A DNA stretch of 64,000 nt, taken from positions 372,001 through 436,000 of the forward strand of contig JAQGEQ010000363.1 in NCBI GenBank assembly GCA_034620365.1, in the 5' to 3' direction. The DNA comes from Pegea sp. RAD2-039 (Eukaryota; Chordata; Thaliacea; Salpida; Salpidae). This document shows, piece by piece, positions 35,913 through 53,765 of the stretch (position 1 is its first letter; every line of letters begins with the position of its first letter). The position numbers and the translations under genes were made by a program. A model generated the notes under the pieces. The model made no database searches. It saw nothing but the letters and a program-made list of their open reading frames with translations, and was not told where the DNA came from.

Positions 35913-38900
35913 CTAAAACAACAAATCATTAGTAGTGACATCACTAAATATAGCAGCATCATCTGCAGCAGTTGGAAGAGCTTGAAGAAGATCATCATCA
36001 TCACTGGATGAAGAAGAGTTAGATGAAGATCCAGGAATGTAATCGTCCACAAAAGTGATAAACTTGCTTTTCATTTGCTTCAATTCACTTTTTGCTGCTA
36101 CAGTTGGTTTATCTAAAGAAGAATTAGAAAGTTTTAAACATCACAAGTTTATATCTTCCAGAAGTTTTGTAGATTTTAAAGACACTTTTGGAGCTTTAAT
36201 AGAAGACATGATCTGTGTCGATGACTGATTCAAGTTGAGTTTAAAAGAAAACATCTCAAGTTTATAAATTAAATAAATAACTGAAAGAAAATAAATTATT
36301 CATTTTCCTTGAAGTGAAGAAAATGAAAACTAATTCATAAATTCACCTTCAAATTTCTTGTCACGTTCTTCTGAACTTTTGTTGGTGATCATATTATTAT
36401 CTAAGTTACGTTCACTTTCAGGAATGTACATATTTGATCTATTAAACATTCGATTGTTGTTGTTGTTGCTGTTGAGATTTCCATAATCCTCATAAGGATG
36501 TTGATGATAATGATTCAATTGAGACTTGCTATTGAAGCGAACCGACTTTTTCTACAAATTATTCACAAAATTTAAGTAAAATCGGTTCTTCAATTGAAAA
36601 AAATCATTAAATTTAAATAATCTGATTAACTTGACATTTTGATATTTAATGAAATGAATTTTTATGATCAAAATGTAAATTTGAAAATTGATTTAAATGA
36701 TGACAAATTTATCATAACGTTTTGACAACACCAATAAAAGTTGTTTAATCTAGAAACGCCAAAACAAACATATTCGTTGAATACGTTAAACTAGTTCTAC
36801 TTCTCACACAGATGGCTTGTTACAAGTCATGTAACAACTCTCTTTTATTTACCTCTTTTGTCTTAGCTTTTGATAAGCAGGAATGGGCAAGTTTGATATA
36901 ACCACCAATTACTTCGATTTGGTCAACACCAGGTTTTCTTCGACCAGCTTTTTTTATGACAGTCTCTTCTATATTTGTGTCTTTCATCTTGATAGGGATG
37001 ATGGTCATCGCGTTAAGAGGTTCTTTCGACTTCTCTTTCTGTAATTCATTTCATAGACTACATAAACACAAAGTTGGATATTTAACAAGTTTTTTGCGAA
37101 AATTTTTTCTTTTTTGCTTCAAAATTGAAGTTTTTATAAAATTCAAACTAATTTGCATATTTTCGCAAAGTGCTTGTTTGAAACAACTGAAACTTCTTCA
37201 TCCAAATACAACTCTTCACTCACTTTTACTTCCACTGGAGGCGCTGCTGAGTTCTTGAACTTCTTGGGGTTGATGGTGAAGCTTCTACCAGATGAAACAA
37301 CTGGTTTAGTTCCAAATAAAGAAGAAGCCGAGTTGATAGAGGGTCGGAACTTGGAGTCAGGAGCGGAAACAGGAGTAGCGGGAGCAGGAACAGGAGTAGC
37401 GGGAACAGGAGTAGCAGGAGCAGGAACAGAAGGAGCGGGAGTCGATTTTGAATCCAATTTTGCAACAACTTTCTTCTTTTCTTCTTCATCTTCTTCCTTC
37501 TCATCAGCAGGTTTCTGATCTTGAGTATCTTCCAAGATCTCATCAATATCAGTACAAGGAAGTCGTAAAGATTTCTTCTCGACTTTCAGACCCTCACGCT
37601 TCGCTCCTCTTGGAGTGATCTGAAAAGTCTTCGATCCTTTCATCATCTCCATATACGCTCGCGCTTTTTGCTCTCCCAATTTATCACTTTCCACCTTGAC
37701 GTCATGTAGCTCAACACGTGACCACTTATCCGCTGATGTTGTCATGGCAACCTTCTTGTTGCTATCTACGACTTTATTTGGAGGTTTTGAAATTCGTTGT
37801 GTGATTAGAGGAGCTTTTGATCGAATCTTCTTCTCATCAGATGAAGATTTTAGTTGAAGAGTCTTTGATTGGTTGTCAGAAGTTGGTTTGAAACCTTTTG
37901 GTGATAAAATATCAACACTAGGTGTCCTGCTCCAAGATTTTGCGAGATTGATTTGCTCCTGATCATTTATTTGATCAGTGAAGAGCTCGATTTCACTGGT
38001 GGATCGTTGTGGAAGCACCTTGGATGTGTTCCCGATGTGTTTCAAAGGAATCTTGGTTTCGACTTTGGTTTCAACTGCAAAAAATTGAAAAATTCTCAAA
38101 AAATGTTTCCAAGAAGTTAGAAAAGTGTCGTGACGAGATGCAGTTGATGTAGAGCAACTTCTAGATCAGTTTCAAGTCGATTCTTTGATTATTCGATCAA
38201 ACGCTCGACATCATGATACTTAACTCACTTTTATTGCTTCTGCCAACATTGAAAGTTGATTTCTTGTGAGTTGAATCAGGAAAAGAGGTTTGATTCTCCA
38301 TAAAACGACTCTTTAAACGATTCACAAGACCTTGTTGTGGCAAATCTTCATGTTTATTCATCTTCAAGCATTAAATAAAAGATTTGAAACAAAGAAAAGA
38401 GTTTTAAGAGAAAGACCAGGAAACAAACCTTTTGGTTTTCAGCTGTTTTCTCGATGATAACAATATTTTCTGGTTTGGTGAGATTAAACTTCACTTGTTG
38501 TTGTTGTTGCTTGTTTTTTGTCGCTTGTAATCTTGGATTAAAGTTAGACTTTGATTCCCGAACTACAAAGATATTCTGAGAAACCTGAAAATACGAAAAA
38601 TTATTTGGAAACTCTGAAATTGAAAAGTTAATTATTACATAAGAGTGAAACTATTTCAAATATTTAAATTTAATTTGCAATAAAGTTAAGTAAACACAAT
38701 CTACTAGAAAAAAATGTTTAGTAATTTAATAGATATTTCCGTAAACATTATTCGATGGAATCGTTTTTAAATTAAAGATTAAATAAATAAAAACTAAATC
38801 GATATTTGAAAGCCTTTAAACTTGAGTAAGAAGCATACATATAACTTGAAGGTAGTAGACATATTTGTAATTACATCTAATCTAAATAAGTTAGCGCAAT

Positions 38901-41900
38901 ATGCAGAGTTGGTCAGTTTTATATTGCTAGTAATATACAAGTACAAATATATGCCTCACTAAGCTGAGAAAATAGAAACCCACAAAAGTCAACACCAAAT
39001 TTTCACACAATACTTAAAAGTAATAACTTTAATTATCATCTAAATTACTTTAATGAATTAGTTTTAAAGTTTAATAACTAAAAATAAAACTGTACGACTG
39101 AATTCTATCGAAAAAAAACTGTTAAATGCAAACAAGACATTGAAAAAAAAAACTAATCAAATAATAATCAAACATTTGTAAGTCACAATAAAAATCTAAC
39201 AATGAATTAGAAACCACAAATTAACTTAAAAACATTTTAGAGGTTATAAAACTGTTTTATTTTGACAATACTTTATGTAGACTAGAAAGGAAATGAGATA
39301 TAATCGCGTTTTAAAAAAACTATGACTTCATACAAAATGGTATTTTGATAAAAAGTTTGTGTTTTTGACGTCGAACTGAACCATTGATAAGAGATTAGAG
39401 ATAAATTAAAAGTAATTCGTAAATAATTCATGAGTTTTTACATCCTTAATGAAAACAAATTTAGATATCATTTTGATAAATTGTTTTAGCGTTTCAGTCT
39501 GTTCTCAGCTTTTCTGTAGATTTATTTTTTTGTCAAACAATAAAATAGAAGACTAGAAAAAAATTATTGCTTGAAAACTCAGATATATCTGAAACTTAGA
39601 ATTTGGTTTATCTAATCTTGTCGTTTATTGATAAAAGTTTTCAAAAACAATTTAAAGAAATAAAGAAACAACTTTTTAATGAAATGAATTAATTGATTTG
39701 AAGAAAATATATTTGAAAAGTAGTTCCTGCACATCTTACTTTTGCTGCATTGAGCTTTTATAAAATATTTATAAATAAATTACGCAAAAGTTTTTTTTGA
39801 GGTAAATATTTCGAAAATAAAAATCGAGCTTTACCTTTACAATAGGATCTGATATAATAGCTTGATCTTCTTTATCTTTTACTTCGTTCCCAATCTTGTG
39901 GTTTTCCTGGATTTTTTTTATCAATTCTTTTTTCCAATTAGGTATCTAAAAAATATGAATTGAAATATTTGTCAATTTTTGAAGAGATTATTTTCATTTA
40001 GAGAATAAAATAAACTTTAACAAACTAATTCACCTGATTTTGCCATATAATTAGGAAGAAATTTTAAAAAACAGATTTCTTAGAGCAAACTTGAAAGATA
40101 AGACAAAAATAGATAAAAACTTATTTATTAAAACAACTGATTATTAAATAAGAAATAAACAAAATAAATATATTAAAAAAATAAATAAAATTTTATTTGT
40201 TTATAAACAAATAAAGTAATAATTAGATTATTGCAATTATACAACCGATATAAATTGGGATTTTTTTTAAGTAATTTATTTTGTTGCAAAGTTGATTGAA
40301 TATGAAAATGATTATCAAAATTTAAATATCAATTTATCGTAAAAAAAGTAAAAATATTTCAAAATATAATTCATAAAACTAAATATTAATTTAATTGACT
40401 TAAATATTCTAGCATATTTACAAATAATAAAAATTCTAATAATTTTTGTATTTAAAGAATTAAACAAGTTTTAATTACAGCAATTTTTAGGTGATGAAGA
40501 TTAGTCATAAAGAAGCTAAAATCGTGAAAGTGATCATATCATTGGAACTTACATTTTCTAAAGTTTCCATAAATTTCAATTAGCGTGTTTAAAACAAATA
40601 AAAAATTATTTTTATTAGCTATAAATTTTAACAAAAGAAAATTAAGTTCTCACATATAGTATAAATAAAAGAATTACCAAAAATTTATCTATTTTGAAAA
40701 CGTTTTAGTAAAAACACGTAAATCCTTGTAATAACAAGTCGTAAAATATTAAACAAATAAATAAATTAAATCAATATAAGGTAGCAAATAAAATAAAGCT
40801 CAACTAAAACCAAAATTAGATTGAATTTTAAAAAGTTTTTTAGATGATGTTGGAGTTGAACTCAGAAAAGAACTAATTTTCATTATTTTGTTCAAAATAT
40901 TAGATCAAACTAAAGAGCTTTTTTGAAAAATATAAAAAAATTTAAACTTTTAAACTAAAAATAAATCGATTTTTTATTTAGCAAGGAAATTTCGTATCTT
41001 AAAATAATCTGATTTAAAAATAAACTTGTTTTGACAGCTTAAAATGAAATATAAAATTAAAATTAAATTAAATATGCTATGTTAGTTTTATTTGAAATAT
41101 AATGGAACAGCAAATGGTAAGTTAAGAAAATTTAAAAAAAAATCTGTTGATATTTCAAGTTTTAATAAACATCATATAAAATTACAAACATTAAACCATG
41201 CTTTAAATAAACATCCACAAAAACCGACCAACAAACTTGTAGATAAGTCATGCAATAACTTGAAAAAAATATAATTTCAAAAATTAATTGACATCTCAAC
41301 AAACCCAACAAAAACATATTTCAATTTTTTGGTGAATAAAAAAGATGTCATGTTGTAAAAGAAAGTTTGAAAGTGAAATCCCCACAAAATATTCAAATGT
41401 GAAAATCAAAATGAAGACAACAGTTTCTGTTAGTCGGATTTTTATGAAAACTCAGTGGTTTTACAAGTGTTGAAATCGACGTCATCAAAAAATCTCATTC
41501 AATACAACTGTCTTTAGTTTTTATTCTACTTTTTGTCATTCTGGAGTTTTTTGTATTGTTTTCACTTAGTTCATACAATCTTTAAAAACTCCCATTGAAA
41601 AGGTTTTATTGATATGAAGATATGTTTTTCACATTAAGTACTGATAAAGTAATTTTGTCTAACTCATAATGAAATATGGTTTTAGCTGACATATCACAAT
41701 AGCATCATTTAATTTTTTAAAAGTTTTTTTATTCAAATTTGAATGAAGCTTGTGCTGGTTAGTTAGCATGCTTTTATAAGATACAAAAGTGGAAATGTGT
41801 TTGCATTTCACATGCACGTATTAATCAAACCCTTTCAACTAATTAGTCGTCTTCCTTTTGACTGAGATTGAACTAGTGAACCTGTAATTTAAAGAATATC

Positions 41901-43006
41901 TCTCATCACTTCTTGCACCTTCAAACATTTCCACAGCCAGTAAGATGGTAGAAATAAATCTTTGAGTTAAAATTTTTACTAAACAAAGGTTTTGATTTTA
42001 AAATATTTAAAACAATTTCAAAAGATAAACTAGATATAAAGTATTAAAATCTATTAAAGTTGAACTGTAATAAGGAAGTCACGTGTTTAAATTTCAGTTG
42101 AAATAGTTTTTGAATGAAAAGTTTGATTGAAATATCTAGTAATGATTCATTCAACAAATATTGTTCAAAATATGAGAATGGAGAATTAAACGTCACAACA
42201 ACTAATCTAAGTTTATTAATAGGTTAGTTACATTGTTTGATAAAAAGGAAATTTTTCAGAGGTGGTATTAAAATCAAATTAAGATTAATGATTTGAATAT
42301 TACAAAAAAATAGAATTAAGAAACTAATCTTGGAAAAAATCTAGTTTTTAACAGCAAAGTAATATTGGAAATGAGAAGATTTTTAAATAATGAATTCAGA
42401 GTATTCAAGACATAAGCCTTTCTCCAAGAAAAATAACATGAGCTTCCTCACCAACAAATATAAAATCATCTAACTTACTTCGTCAGACAATAAGAAGAAA
42501 TGGATTTCATGAATAACTTACAAACAACAAATATACAACAGCTTGTTCTATTGATCTGCTGATACTTTATAGCAGTTATTAAGAAGTTTTCAAATTAAAT
42601 TCTTATTACAACTCATTTAGCATTTAAAGAAAAAACATTCTGCTTATAACCAAGCAATAAATTCAATGTTAACATTGACAAAAATTATTTATCTAATCTT
42701 TTACATTGTTAAATCCTTAAGATTAAACTCATATGACTAACTTTAATTGGTAAAATATTTATCAAAAAACATTGAAGCCAGAGTTTTAGGTAATTATAAA
42801 TAACAAACACTATCAGCAACATTACTAATCAATTTGATATCAAATAGTTGAGTTCATTTAGCAAAGCTATTTACAAAATTAGTCAGAATATAAAAAAGAC
42901 AAATTATACTTACTGGTTCAGCTTTAAATCTGGTAGCGGATTTTCTTTTTTCTAAAAGCTGAGCCTTCCATCTTGGAATGGTTTTAATATTTCCAGGTGA
43001 TGACAT
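35913..43006 (-). CDS. TPRN/PPP1R18: Phostensin/taperin family PP1-targeting protein, 8 exons, 654 aa
   Basis: Homologue of the vertebrate paralogues phostensin (PPP1R18) and taperin (TPRN), actin-associated proteins that bind protein phosphatase 1. Exons 43006-42914, 39945-39835, 38584-38429, 38361-38229, 38074-37194, 37038-36853, 36551-36347 and 36112-35913 keep phase. The N-terminus has two family-type repeats, IPRWKAQLLEKRK and IPNWKKELIKKIQ. Later come LVNRLKSRFMENQ, SGRSFTINPKKF and the conserved IEVIGGYIKLAHSCLSKA. The PP1 docking motif KSVRF follows (residues about 522-526), then an acidic Ser/Asp tail. The order matches phostensin. The middle is disordered and has a Pro/Ala/Thr/Val repeat. 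Exon 5's donor (gtttca at 37193) is weak. Intron 1 is about 3 kb. Confidence 0.88.
37360..37440 (-). repeat. Coding minisatellite (Pro-Ala-Thr-Val repeat) in phostensin/taperin homologue
   Basis: Tandem variants of ggagcaggaacaggagtagc (plus strand) encode PAPATPV-type repeats in the disordered centre of the protein. The same tract opens a spurious plus-strand frame of Gly/Ala/Val/Thr. Confidence 0.8.
39946..42913 (-). other. 3-kb first intron of the phostensin/taperin homologue
   Basis: Nearly all A+T-rich. No conserved exon or repeat seen; a 60-codon plus-strand frame at 41092-41274 has low complexity and is not supported. Confidence 0.5.
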
Positions 43007-46000
43007 TGCTACTTATCAATTAACTAATCAAATCGAAAATGAAAACCTGTAAAGTAATATTTATATTTTTATAAAAATCAAAAGTAAGAAATCATTCCAT
43101 CTTATTTCCAAATTTCAACTGAAAAGTTACAATTAGAGAATAAAGAGCTTAAAAAAATTAAATATAGAGGTTAGAAAGAAGATAACTCAATATTTTATGA
43201 AATGTTAAAAAAATATTACAGTAATAATTGCTTAAGTAATAAAAACTAAATACAATTGTATAAACTAACAGATATTTGAATGAATCACTTTAATTAACTT
43301 GCTCAGGTAATATCACTAAATATAGTTTATTACATCAAAAGCAAACCATTTCTATAAAAGGCTGAAATTTATTTTATAACTTACATTCAGAGTTAAAAAA
43401 AGTATTAATAAAATGGTTTTCAAATAGAGTCTGATACTTAAAAACATGTGCATCTTTGAATGATTATGTTTTCTTCAATTTGATTTATATATTATACACT
43501 AAGTAAACTTGTATCTATTTATAAATAAAGTTAAAAACCATAACTAAAGTCATGCGTTGAAGAAAATAAATAAAAGCTTAGCATTAAGTTAATCTCAAAT
43601 AAGCTCTTAAACATTTGTATGGTTTGTAAGTCTTCTAAATTTGAACTGATGTAATATCTTAAATAATCTTAAAAATGTATAATAATTGATAATCTTGAAA
43701 TGTATTGATATATGGAGTTCAAAAGATTATTAAAATATACAACTATTAACTCATAATTGAGTAACTAGACTAGAAATAATTCTGTAAATATGTTCATTAT
43801 TGCGGTAATTGTAGTCATAATGTTTTATAAATAATTTTTGTATAAAAGAAAAAGAGTGACTTAGTTAAACCTAAACAAAGTAAATTATATAAAAAAAACT
43901 ACATATTAAGAAACTATTTAAAATTTCTCATATATTTAAAATAATTTCTTTGAGATTATAAACAGTTTAAAATTCTGGATTGAAAACTTGAAAAAAAAAA
44001 TTTTTACATTACTAAAACATTTAAAATACTTTTAAAGATTTAAAAAAGAAATAATTACACTTAAAAAACAAGCTTAAATAAACATCAACCTAAATGCTAA
44101 AAACTTGAATACGACATAAATAGATTATTATTAACATTAGTTTATTTTTGTGGAAAAATAATTTTATAATCACTTTTTATTGGCCTATAGACAGTATCAC
44201 ATTATAAGTAGTAATGGTAAAGAAATTATATATTAGATTAGATTGATTGTTAAATTTACAGAAGATTAACTTAAGTGTATACAAAGCAATGATAAACTCA
44301 TTTTGTAATCCATAATTATTTACACAAATCAATTAAATCTTGTCAAAATAACAATTATTATGACTAAATTTAAATAATTAGCCCATAGAAACTCATACTT
44401 TGCCATAAGTGGTTTATAAGTGGTTTTTTACATTACATACCAAAGAAAAGGAATTAATTAATTATTATTCATAGTTTATTGAAAACATGAGTAATATTAA
44501 GATTATTATTTTACAATAAGACATCAATTTACTTATACTAATCACATATACTATTTTAATTTTTTAGGTATACATGCTCATAAGCACAAAAATATAAACA
44601 AAATAGCAAATAAATCATAATATTATTTACAAACATTCTAATTTAAAAACAGTAACACAACACTTTTTTAAAAACAAACTAAAATAAAAGTTTGAATATA
44701 AACTAAATTATAACTTCTAAGCTGTATTAGCACTAAACTTTAAGGTTTTATACTTAAAAACTTACCAATAAAAATATAAAGTACACGTTTAATTTTATTT
44801 ATTTTAAAAATAATAATTCAAAACTGTTTAAGTTGCATCAAATATATTAATTTCATTTTATTTTTAAGTGTATTTTACTTATAATGGAAATCTCTAAAAC
44901 GATTTTTGACAAAGATAAAATTTCCAATTAATTTGAACATTAATTGTTTTAAATATCTCATATAAATTTGAAATTAATTCATTTTTATTAAAAAGTTTAA
45001 TAATTTATAAATGTAAAATACATCCTAAAAGACGGAAAAATATGAAAATATTGATAAGTAACCCTTCGAATGTACATAAGCACTTCCTCAAAAGCAAATG
45101 TTACAAAAACATGACACAAAATATGAGATCTAAGCAAATAGGCTTCTCTATCGACTCTTAACGACAGATGTGCCAAAGTGGCTATTTTAATCAAATCGAA
45201 GCTTCACATAAAAAAAATGGATATCTAATGGAAATGATGAGAAAATTAATACTAAAAATACATATATGTCATTATAAATGTTCTATACAACTACTTTGTG
45301 GGCATGTGTTTTGTCTTTCTGTCAGTATTGTTTTCTTTATTTTAGTTTAAAACTATCTTGATTAGAAATTATTTATTTGGCTAGTTGTCTTATTCACAAT
45401 AAAAATAGTTAATTAAACATTTAAATAAGTTAAAATAGAAAAATCATAATATTACTAGTTTAGAGTTAAACAAATAGTAAAAGTATGACAATGAGACGTA
45501 ACTTCATTTAAATAAATCATCTAACCTACTAACGATTTTTTGAGCAATCTTGAGCATTTTTAAGTCCGCTTTATTTGAAACAAAGTATTTTGGCAAAGAA
45601 TAAAATAGTAATAAATATTTTTGGTCGAAAAACGTAACTAGGAGTTTTCGTTATTTCTCTTACAGTATTTAAGTATCATTTTAACCGGTTATGTAGTTCA
45701 AAACTGTTATGATTAAATACAAGACTGTTTAATAAACTGAAACTAGCATCTGCAGAATTCGTTTTTTCTGAATTTATGTAATAATGTAGTTCAGTATGTT
45801 GTTGGACTTCCATACATCAATGTAGCTTTTAAAGTATCTATTTTCAGTTGATATTTTTTAAAAGTTAACTGCATCGGCAGTGAAAAATACATCAAACAAA
45901 TTCATATTATATTTCTTTGATTTTTATTTCAATTAAAAAAACCATAATTTTTCAGAGGGACAAAAATAATTGTTCAGGTGCTTTCATTGAGATCTGTCGT

Positions 46001-46958
46001 GATAAAGTAGCTTGTGATGCTCAGACTTTTTTTTTTATACAATGATAAGATTTTAATTGAAGTTGAGGCTCACAAAGTGATTGATAAACAGTCAGCTTAA
46101 GATTGCATAAATTAAAAGACTTTACTTGATGCTAAGTAAAGATATTCGGCGTAAATCTAGTCTGGTGATATTTTGATCTATTCAAACACTACAGCAAGTT
46201 ACTTTTTGTTATCATTCAGCCTTGCAAATTCCTCACTAATTTAACTGAAACTTTTTGTTCAAGTCCAAATTGTTTCTTGTGATCTTCTGAGTTGGCATAT
46301 AAATGTGACTTGATATAGAATCGAGTGAAAATACAAAATCAAAGATTCTCCATCTGAACATAAAGATTGAAAAGTATTTTAAGACCAACATCTGCCACCC
46401 TGAATTTCGCTCAGATTGGTAATTACATGACCAGACGAGTTTAATAGCTGCACTGGTTGACTGTTTACATGAAATGGATAAAACTTTTATGAAAAATAGA
46501 TGGAAATTGGATAATGACGGAAAAACACAACTTACAAGAAATCAATTTGTCTCTATAGTTAACTTAAACTAAACCAAATAACCTCTTGCATACACCTAAA
46601 ACTAAAAGAATTCCACAAACTTAATCGACTTTATTCATAAAATAATCATCAAAGAAATAACTAAAATTTATTTGAAGCACGTGACCCTCAAAAACAACCA
46701 ATGAGAAAACTTGTCAAGTTTATTCACATAAAATCGTGTTTACAAGAAGACTGAAAAATGTCATTTTAACTAATTACTATTTTGTGAAAGTATTATAATA
46801 GGGAACTGAAGATAAACATAGATGTATCAACTACTAGTAATCTTAGCTGGAAGTTGGGGTTGCAAGTGGTTGACTACATAAATTTTTCGGCTAAATAATT
46901 TATCACTTTAGGAAAGAGACTACACTTCATAAACAGAGATACTGGGGGTAGAGGGAAG
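43007..46958. other. A+T-rich intergenic stretch
   Basis: Nearly 4 kb without a supported gene on either strand. Short frames near 45.0-45.35 kb have no family and no plausible splice partners. Confidence 0.45.
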
Positions 46959-49936
<2,978 letters not shown>

Positions 49937-52900
49937 ATACTAAATATCCTACAAAGTTAAAAGAAATCTATAAGCTATGTCCCATGCAATCTGAACTTAT
50001 AACTTTTCTAATTTTACTTTTATAAAGCCTAAAGAAAAAAACAAAAGTTACTTGTAAAATAAGAAAAGTTCACAATTATTAATATTGTTTATGACACAAT
50101 AGTTACAATTAATGTAGAATCAATCAATAACTAAAAAGGTTTTTCAATATTAAAACTCAATAACTGCTTCTACTGATACAAAAACTTGGAAATATGAGAA
50201 ATAAGTTAAAATAAAACTGAGAAAATCGAAAATTACTGAGTTCTAAAACTCTTCGAATAAAACATAAGACAAGCATATTTTACGAATGGTAAAGATAGAA
50301 GCCACAAAGTTATACTTAACAGTTTTAATTTAATGGTTGATTGTATATACTATTTAAAAATCTTTTTAAATTAAACTCTAAACTTTATCTAGTGCTATTC
50401 TTAATGAAAAAAACATTTCAATTTATGTCTTCATGTGACTAGTATATTTTTCAACTTTTTTTTGTCATCTTAAATTTGACCTTAATCTCTTTTTTTGCCA
50501 TGAGGATTACTGCTTTAAATATTTTGGCTTATAATACTGGAGATATTATCAAGTATAAATATAAAAGTTCACTTTTGAGTCAATTCGGAACTAAGACTTA
50601 TAAAACTCTGAAGTCAATTATACCAACCCACAAAAAAGTTGCTTTTAATTTTATACTTGCCAATTGAGGGTACCGCAGAGTTATCTGGTTATTACTAGCA
50701 AAGCATCTTACGTTGTTATAAAATATACATGTATGAGAAAACGTTTCAGAAGTAAACAACTAACACTTTACCATTAAAAGATCAATATGAAAATTCAAAA
50801 CATAATACAATTTGAACACATTAGCTTTAAAAAAAAGTTAAGTAAAAACATAAACAAGAATTTATAAAAATTTTCAATGTTCATAATATAATCAAAATTC
50901 AATAAACAAATCACAAGGCATCAAACATAAATGAAAACTCAAATTCAATAAACCATTAAATTAAACTAACTAAATAAGTAAATAATATTTATTTAATGTA
51001 TAATGAATAAAATGAAAATAAAAGGTTTTTATAATATTTTTTACCTGAAGTTTATAATTTAAAATATTCACTAATACTTTATATAATATTTATAAATTTA
51101 CTAACATGATTTATATCAATATATAAGCTAACCTATAACTACCAATAAACCAAATATTAACAGATTCAAACTTGAAAAAATTATAAAATAACAACAAACA
51201 CTTTATTAAAAATACAAACATAGTCACTTGAGCTTGATTTTATATATATAATAAAGAATTTATGTTAGTTTTATACCAAATTTATCACTTAAAAATCATC
51301 AAATAAAAAAATAAGATTTTGATAAACAGTATTAGAGGAATAGAAATACCATGAATATAAAAATGCGAACATTTACAAATTATTAAAAAAAAAATTATTA
51401 TTAAACAAGAGCTTTAAAATAATCCAATTTAATCGACACTTTGATTGAAATTTTAGAAGTAGTTATACTAATTTAACATTAAATAAATTTTAAAATAGTT
51501 TGATATATAATCGAAACAGCCATCAGTTTCAAACCATTTTTTTTAAATAATCAATATTTTCTGTTATTTATGAACAATTGTTAAAAAAAACATCGAAAAC
51601 ATACTTCTAAAACTACATTACCTACACTACAAAATTTCAGAGTACATTCTGATGGAAAATATATCGCTGTAAGCAAAATAATATGAGCTGTAAAACGAGT
51701 CAAACAGAATTATCTGGTAAAAAGTAACACAGTTTAAAAGTGATATAAAATATTTTAACAGGCAGCGAACAGTTACTCATCAAAATAGGAGCCTTCAGAA
51801 AAACTGTAGGCTACTAAACTGTCTTAAAATCAAATCTGCAAATTCTTTAGAACATCGAGCAGTGAATGTTTTAGCAGATTAATTTATGACCTGGGTTACG
51901 TATAAGTGAAAAATACTAAAATAAAATTTAAAAACTAAACATATCCTAATAGTAAATTTGAAACCAGATAAATATTACTTTCTGGTATAAAGGTACAACT
52001 TTACGTAGATAGTCATTTAAATAAAACAAAGTTATCAATTTGAAAATAACCACAATCTTCCATTCCAATGAATTTCCTTAAATTCGTATTTAGATCTTCG
52101 CAAAAAGTTTTTACGGCAAACATTTGACAAGAATTTTTTGTTGAAACCAAAATAGAACTTTAATTTAAATCTTAAGATTATATTTAAATTTAGATTAAAT
52201 TGAAAATAAATCAGTTAAAACGATTGGTTTACAACATTTTACTAGAGAATAATTCAAAAAAACTCTTGTTGTTTCAAAATATATTACAATTAGGTCTTAA
52301 TTATAGTTTCGCTGTTAATTGTGATATGATTAAAACTCTTGATCATTTTTGCTCTTATGCTTACAGTAAGAAAAAAAATTGATCCAAAATTAATTAAATA
52401 TTTTTGAAGATCATTTCTATAGACTGAAGCATATTGGTTTGCTTATACAAATAACTTTGTCAACAAAAATGCTGATAAATGTAGTTATGTATCAATTACA
52501 TTTTCAGTTAAACATAAAACTTAAAATAAATTTTTTTTAAATTAAAAAGTAAAAGAACCAGAAAATATACTATTTCAACTTTTAACTGTTAGGTAGCATA
52601 CTTTTTTATAATCAAACAGCTGCACAAAAATATTTGAACAGACCTTATAGAAATTTTTACTAAATACTTTTTTTTGTATGTTTACTGTAAATGACTAAAT
52701 AAGTAAATTCTTATTATTAAGCAAAGGATTTAATCTAAAATTATAATCAAAATTCGGAAAATAAAATGCAATAGCAGAGAGTTTCTGTTTTACCGAAGAT
52801 GATGAACAGATGATTACAAGCACTGATGCAAAAGTCGGCGGTCTCTAAAATTAAATTTATCTATTTCATTTATTTTATCAACTACTTCATGACTTTACTC

Positions 52901-53765
52901 TTAATTGAAGTATTTAAAGAAGTATTTTTAATTTTAACATCTTTAAATCATTAAATATTATTACTATGTGTTTAAAGTTTCGAAAAACGTTCTAATCAAA
53001 ACGTGTCAATCTAACTGTTTAAATCGAATAGCTGTCTTACACAAATGGTTGAAACAGTCACATAGTTTGATAATATCCGTTAGACTCAAGTTGGCAATCG
53101 GATTAAATTTAATTTTTAACACGTACAGTTGTCTTTATTAATTGAATTTTGATTTGTTACCTAAGTTGTATAAGTAATATATTAAATTTTCATCTGGCCA
53201 CAATACAAAAAAGACATTATGTTTCTTATTATCATGTAGTTTTATTCTTAAGTCTTTAATATAATATATCTTTTATATTGTATAATAATTATATGGAAAA
53301 GATTTTATTAAGCTTTTTTAACCATGATTATAAAGATTGTATTTTTTGATAAGAATGTTACTTTAAATCAAATTGAATGAAATTTGTTAAATTTCTTATA
53401 GATTTCTTAAGTATATATAATAAACTTACAACTTACTTCTAATAATTAGCAATATTAATTTAATGTCTGTTCGTTCGTCAAAGTTTGTTCTACATTCATA
53501 AGATAGTTAATGATAAAATTATTTAGAATTTATATACAGCAATTGGTATTGTTTATGTTATTATGTTTTAAAAAGAAAATTATTTACAAATATTTTTGAT
53601 TTTATGCATAATTACTAGTTTCATATTATTAAATGTCACTTTCATATTTCTAATAAATATTCATGGTATTATGTTTTTAGTTGATATATCAAATTATCTA
53701 AATATTACATTTAATATCATTACTTTCTTCTTTTTAACTTCTTTTTATTATTATATTAATTGTTA
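49937..53765. other. A+T-rich intergenic stretch between divergent genes
   Basis: Some 3.8 kb with no supported gene. Frames at 50476-50667 and 52200-52382 have no family, no conserved neighbours and biased A+T composition. Confidence 0.45.

Noticed and set aside
37153..37518. 121-codon plus-strand frame with Gly/Ala/Val/Thr repeats
   Set aside because: It is the antisense shadow of the Pro/Ala/Thr/Val repeat in the well-supported minus-strand phostensin/taperin exon.
41092..41274. 60-codon Lys/Asn-rich frame in the phostensin/taperin intron
   Set aside because: Low complexity, composition driven by A+T, no start context or homologue.
45168..45350. 60-codon frame overlapping a minus-strand frame near 45.1 kb
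   Set aside because: Neither strand shows family motifs or splice partners.
50476..50667. 63-codon plus-strand frame upstream of the desulfurase-thiolase gene
   Set aside because: No homologue recognised, isolated in A+T-rich sequence, length within chance for this composition.
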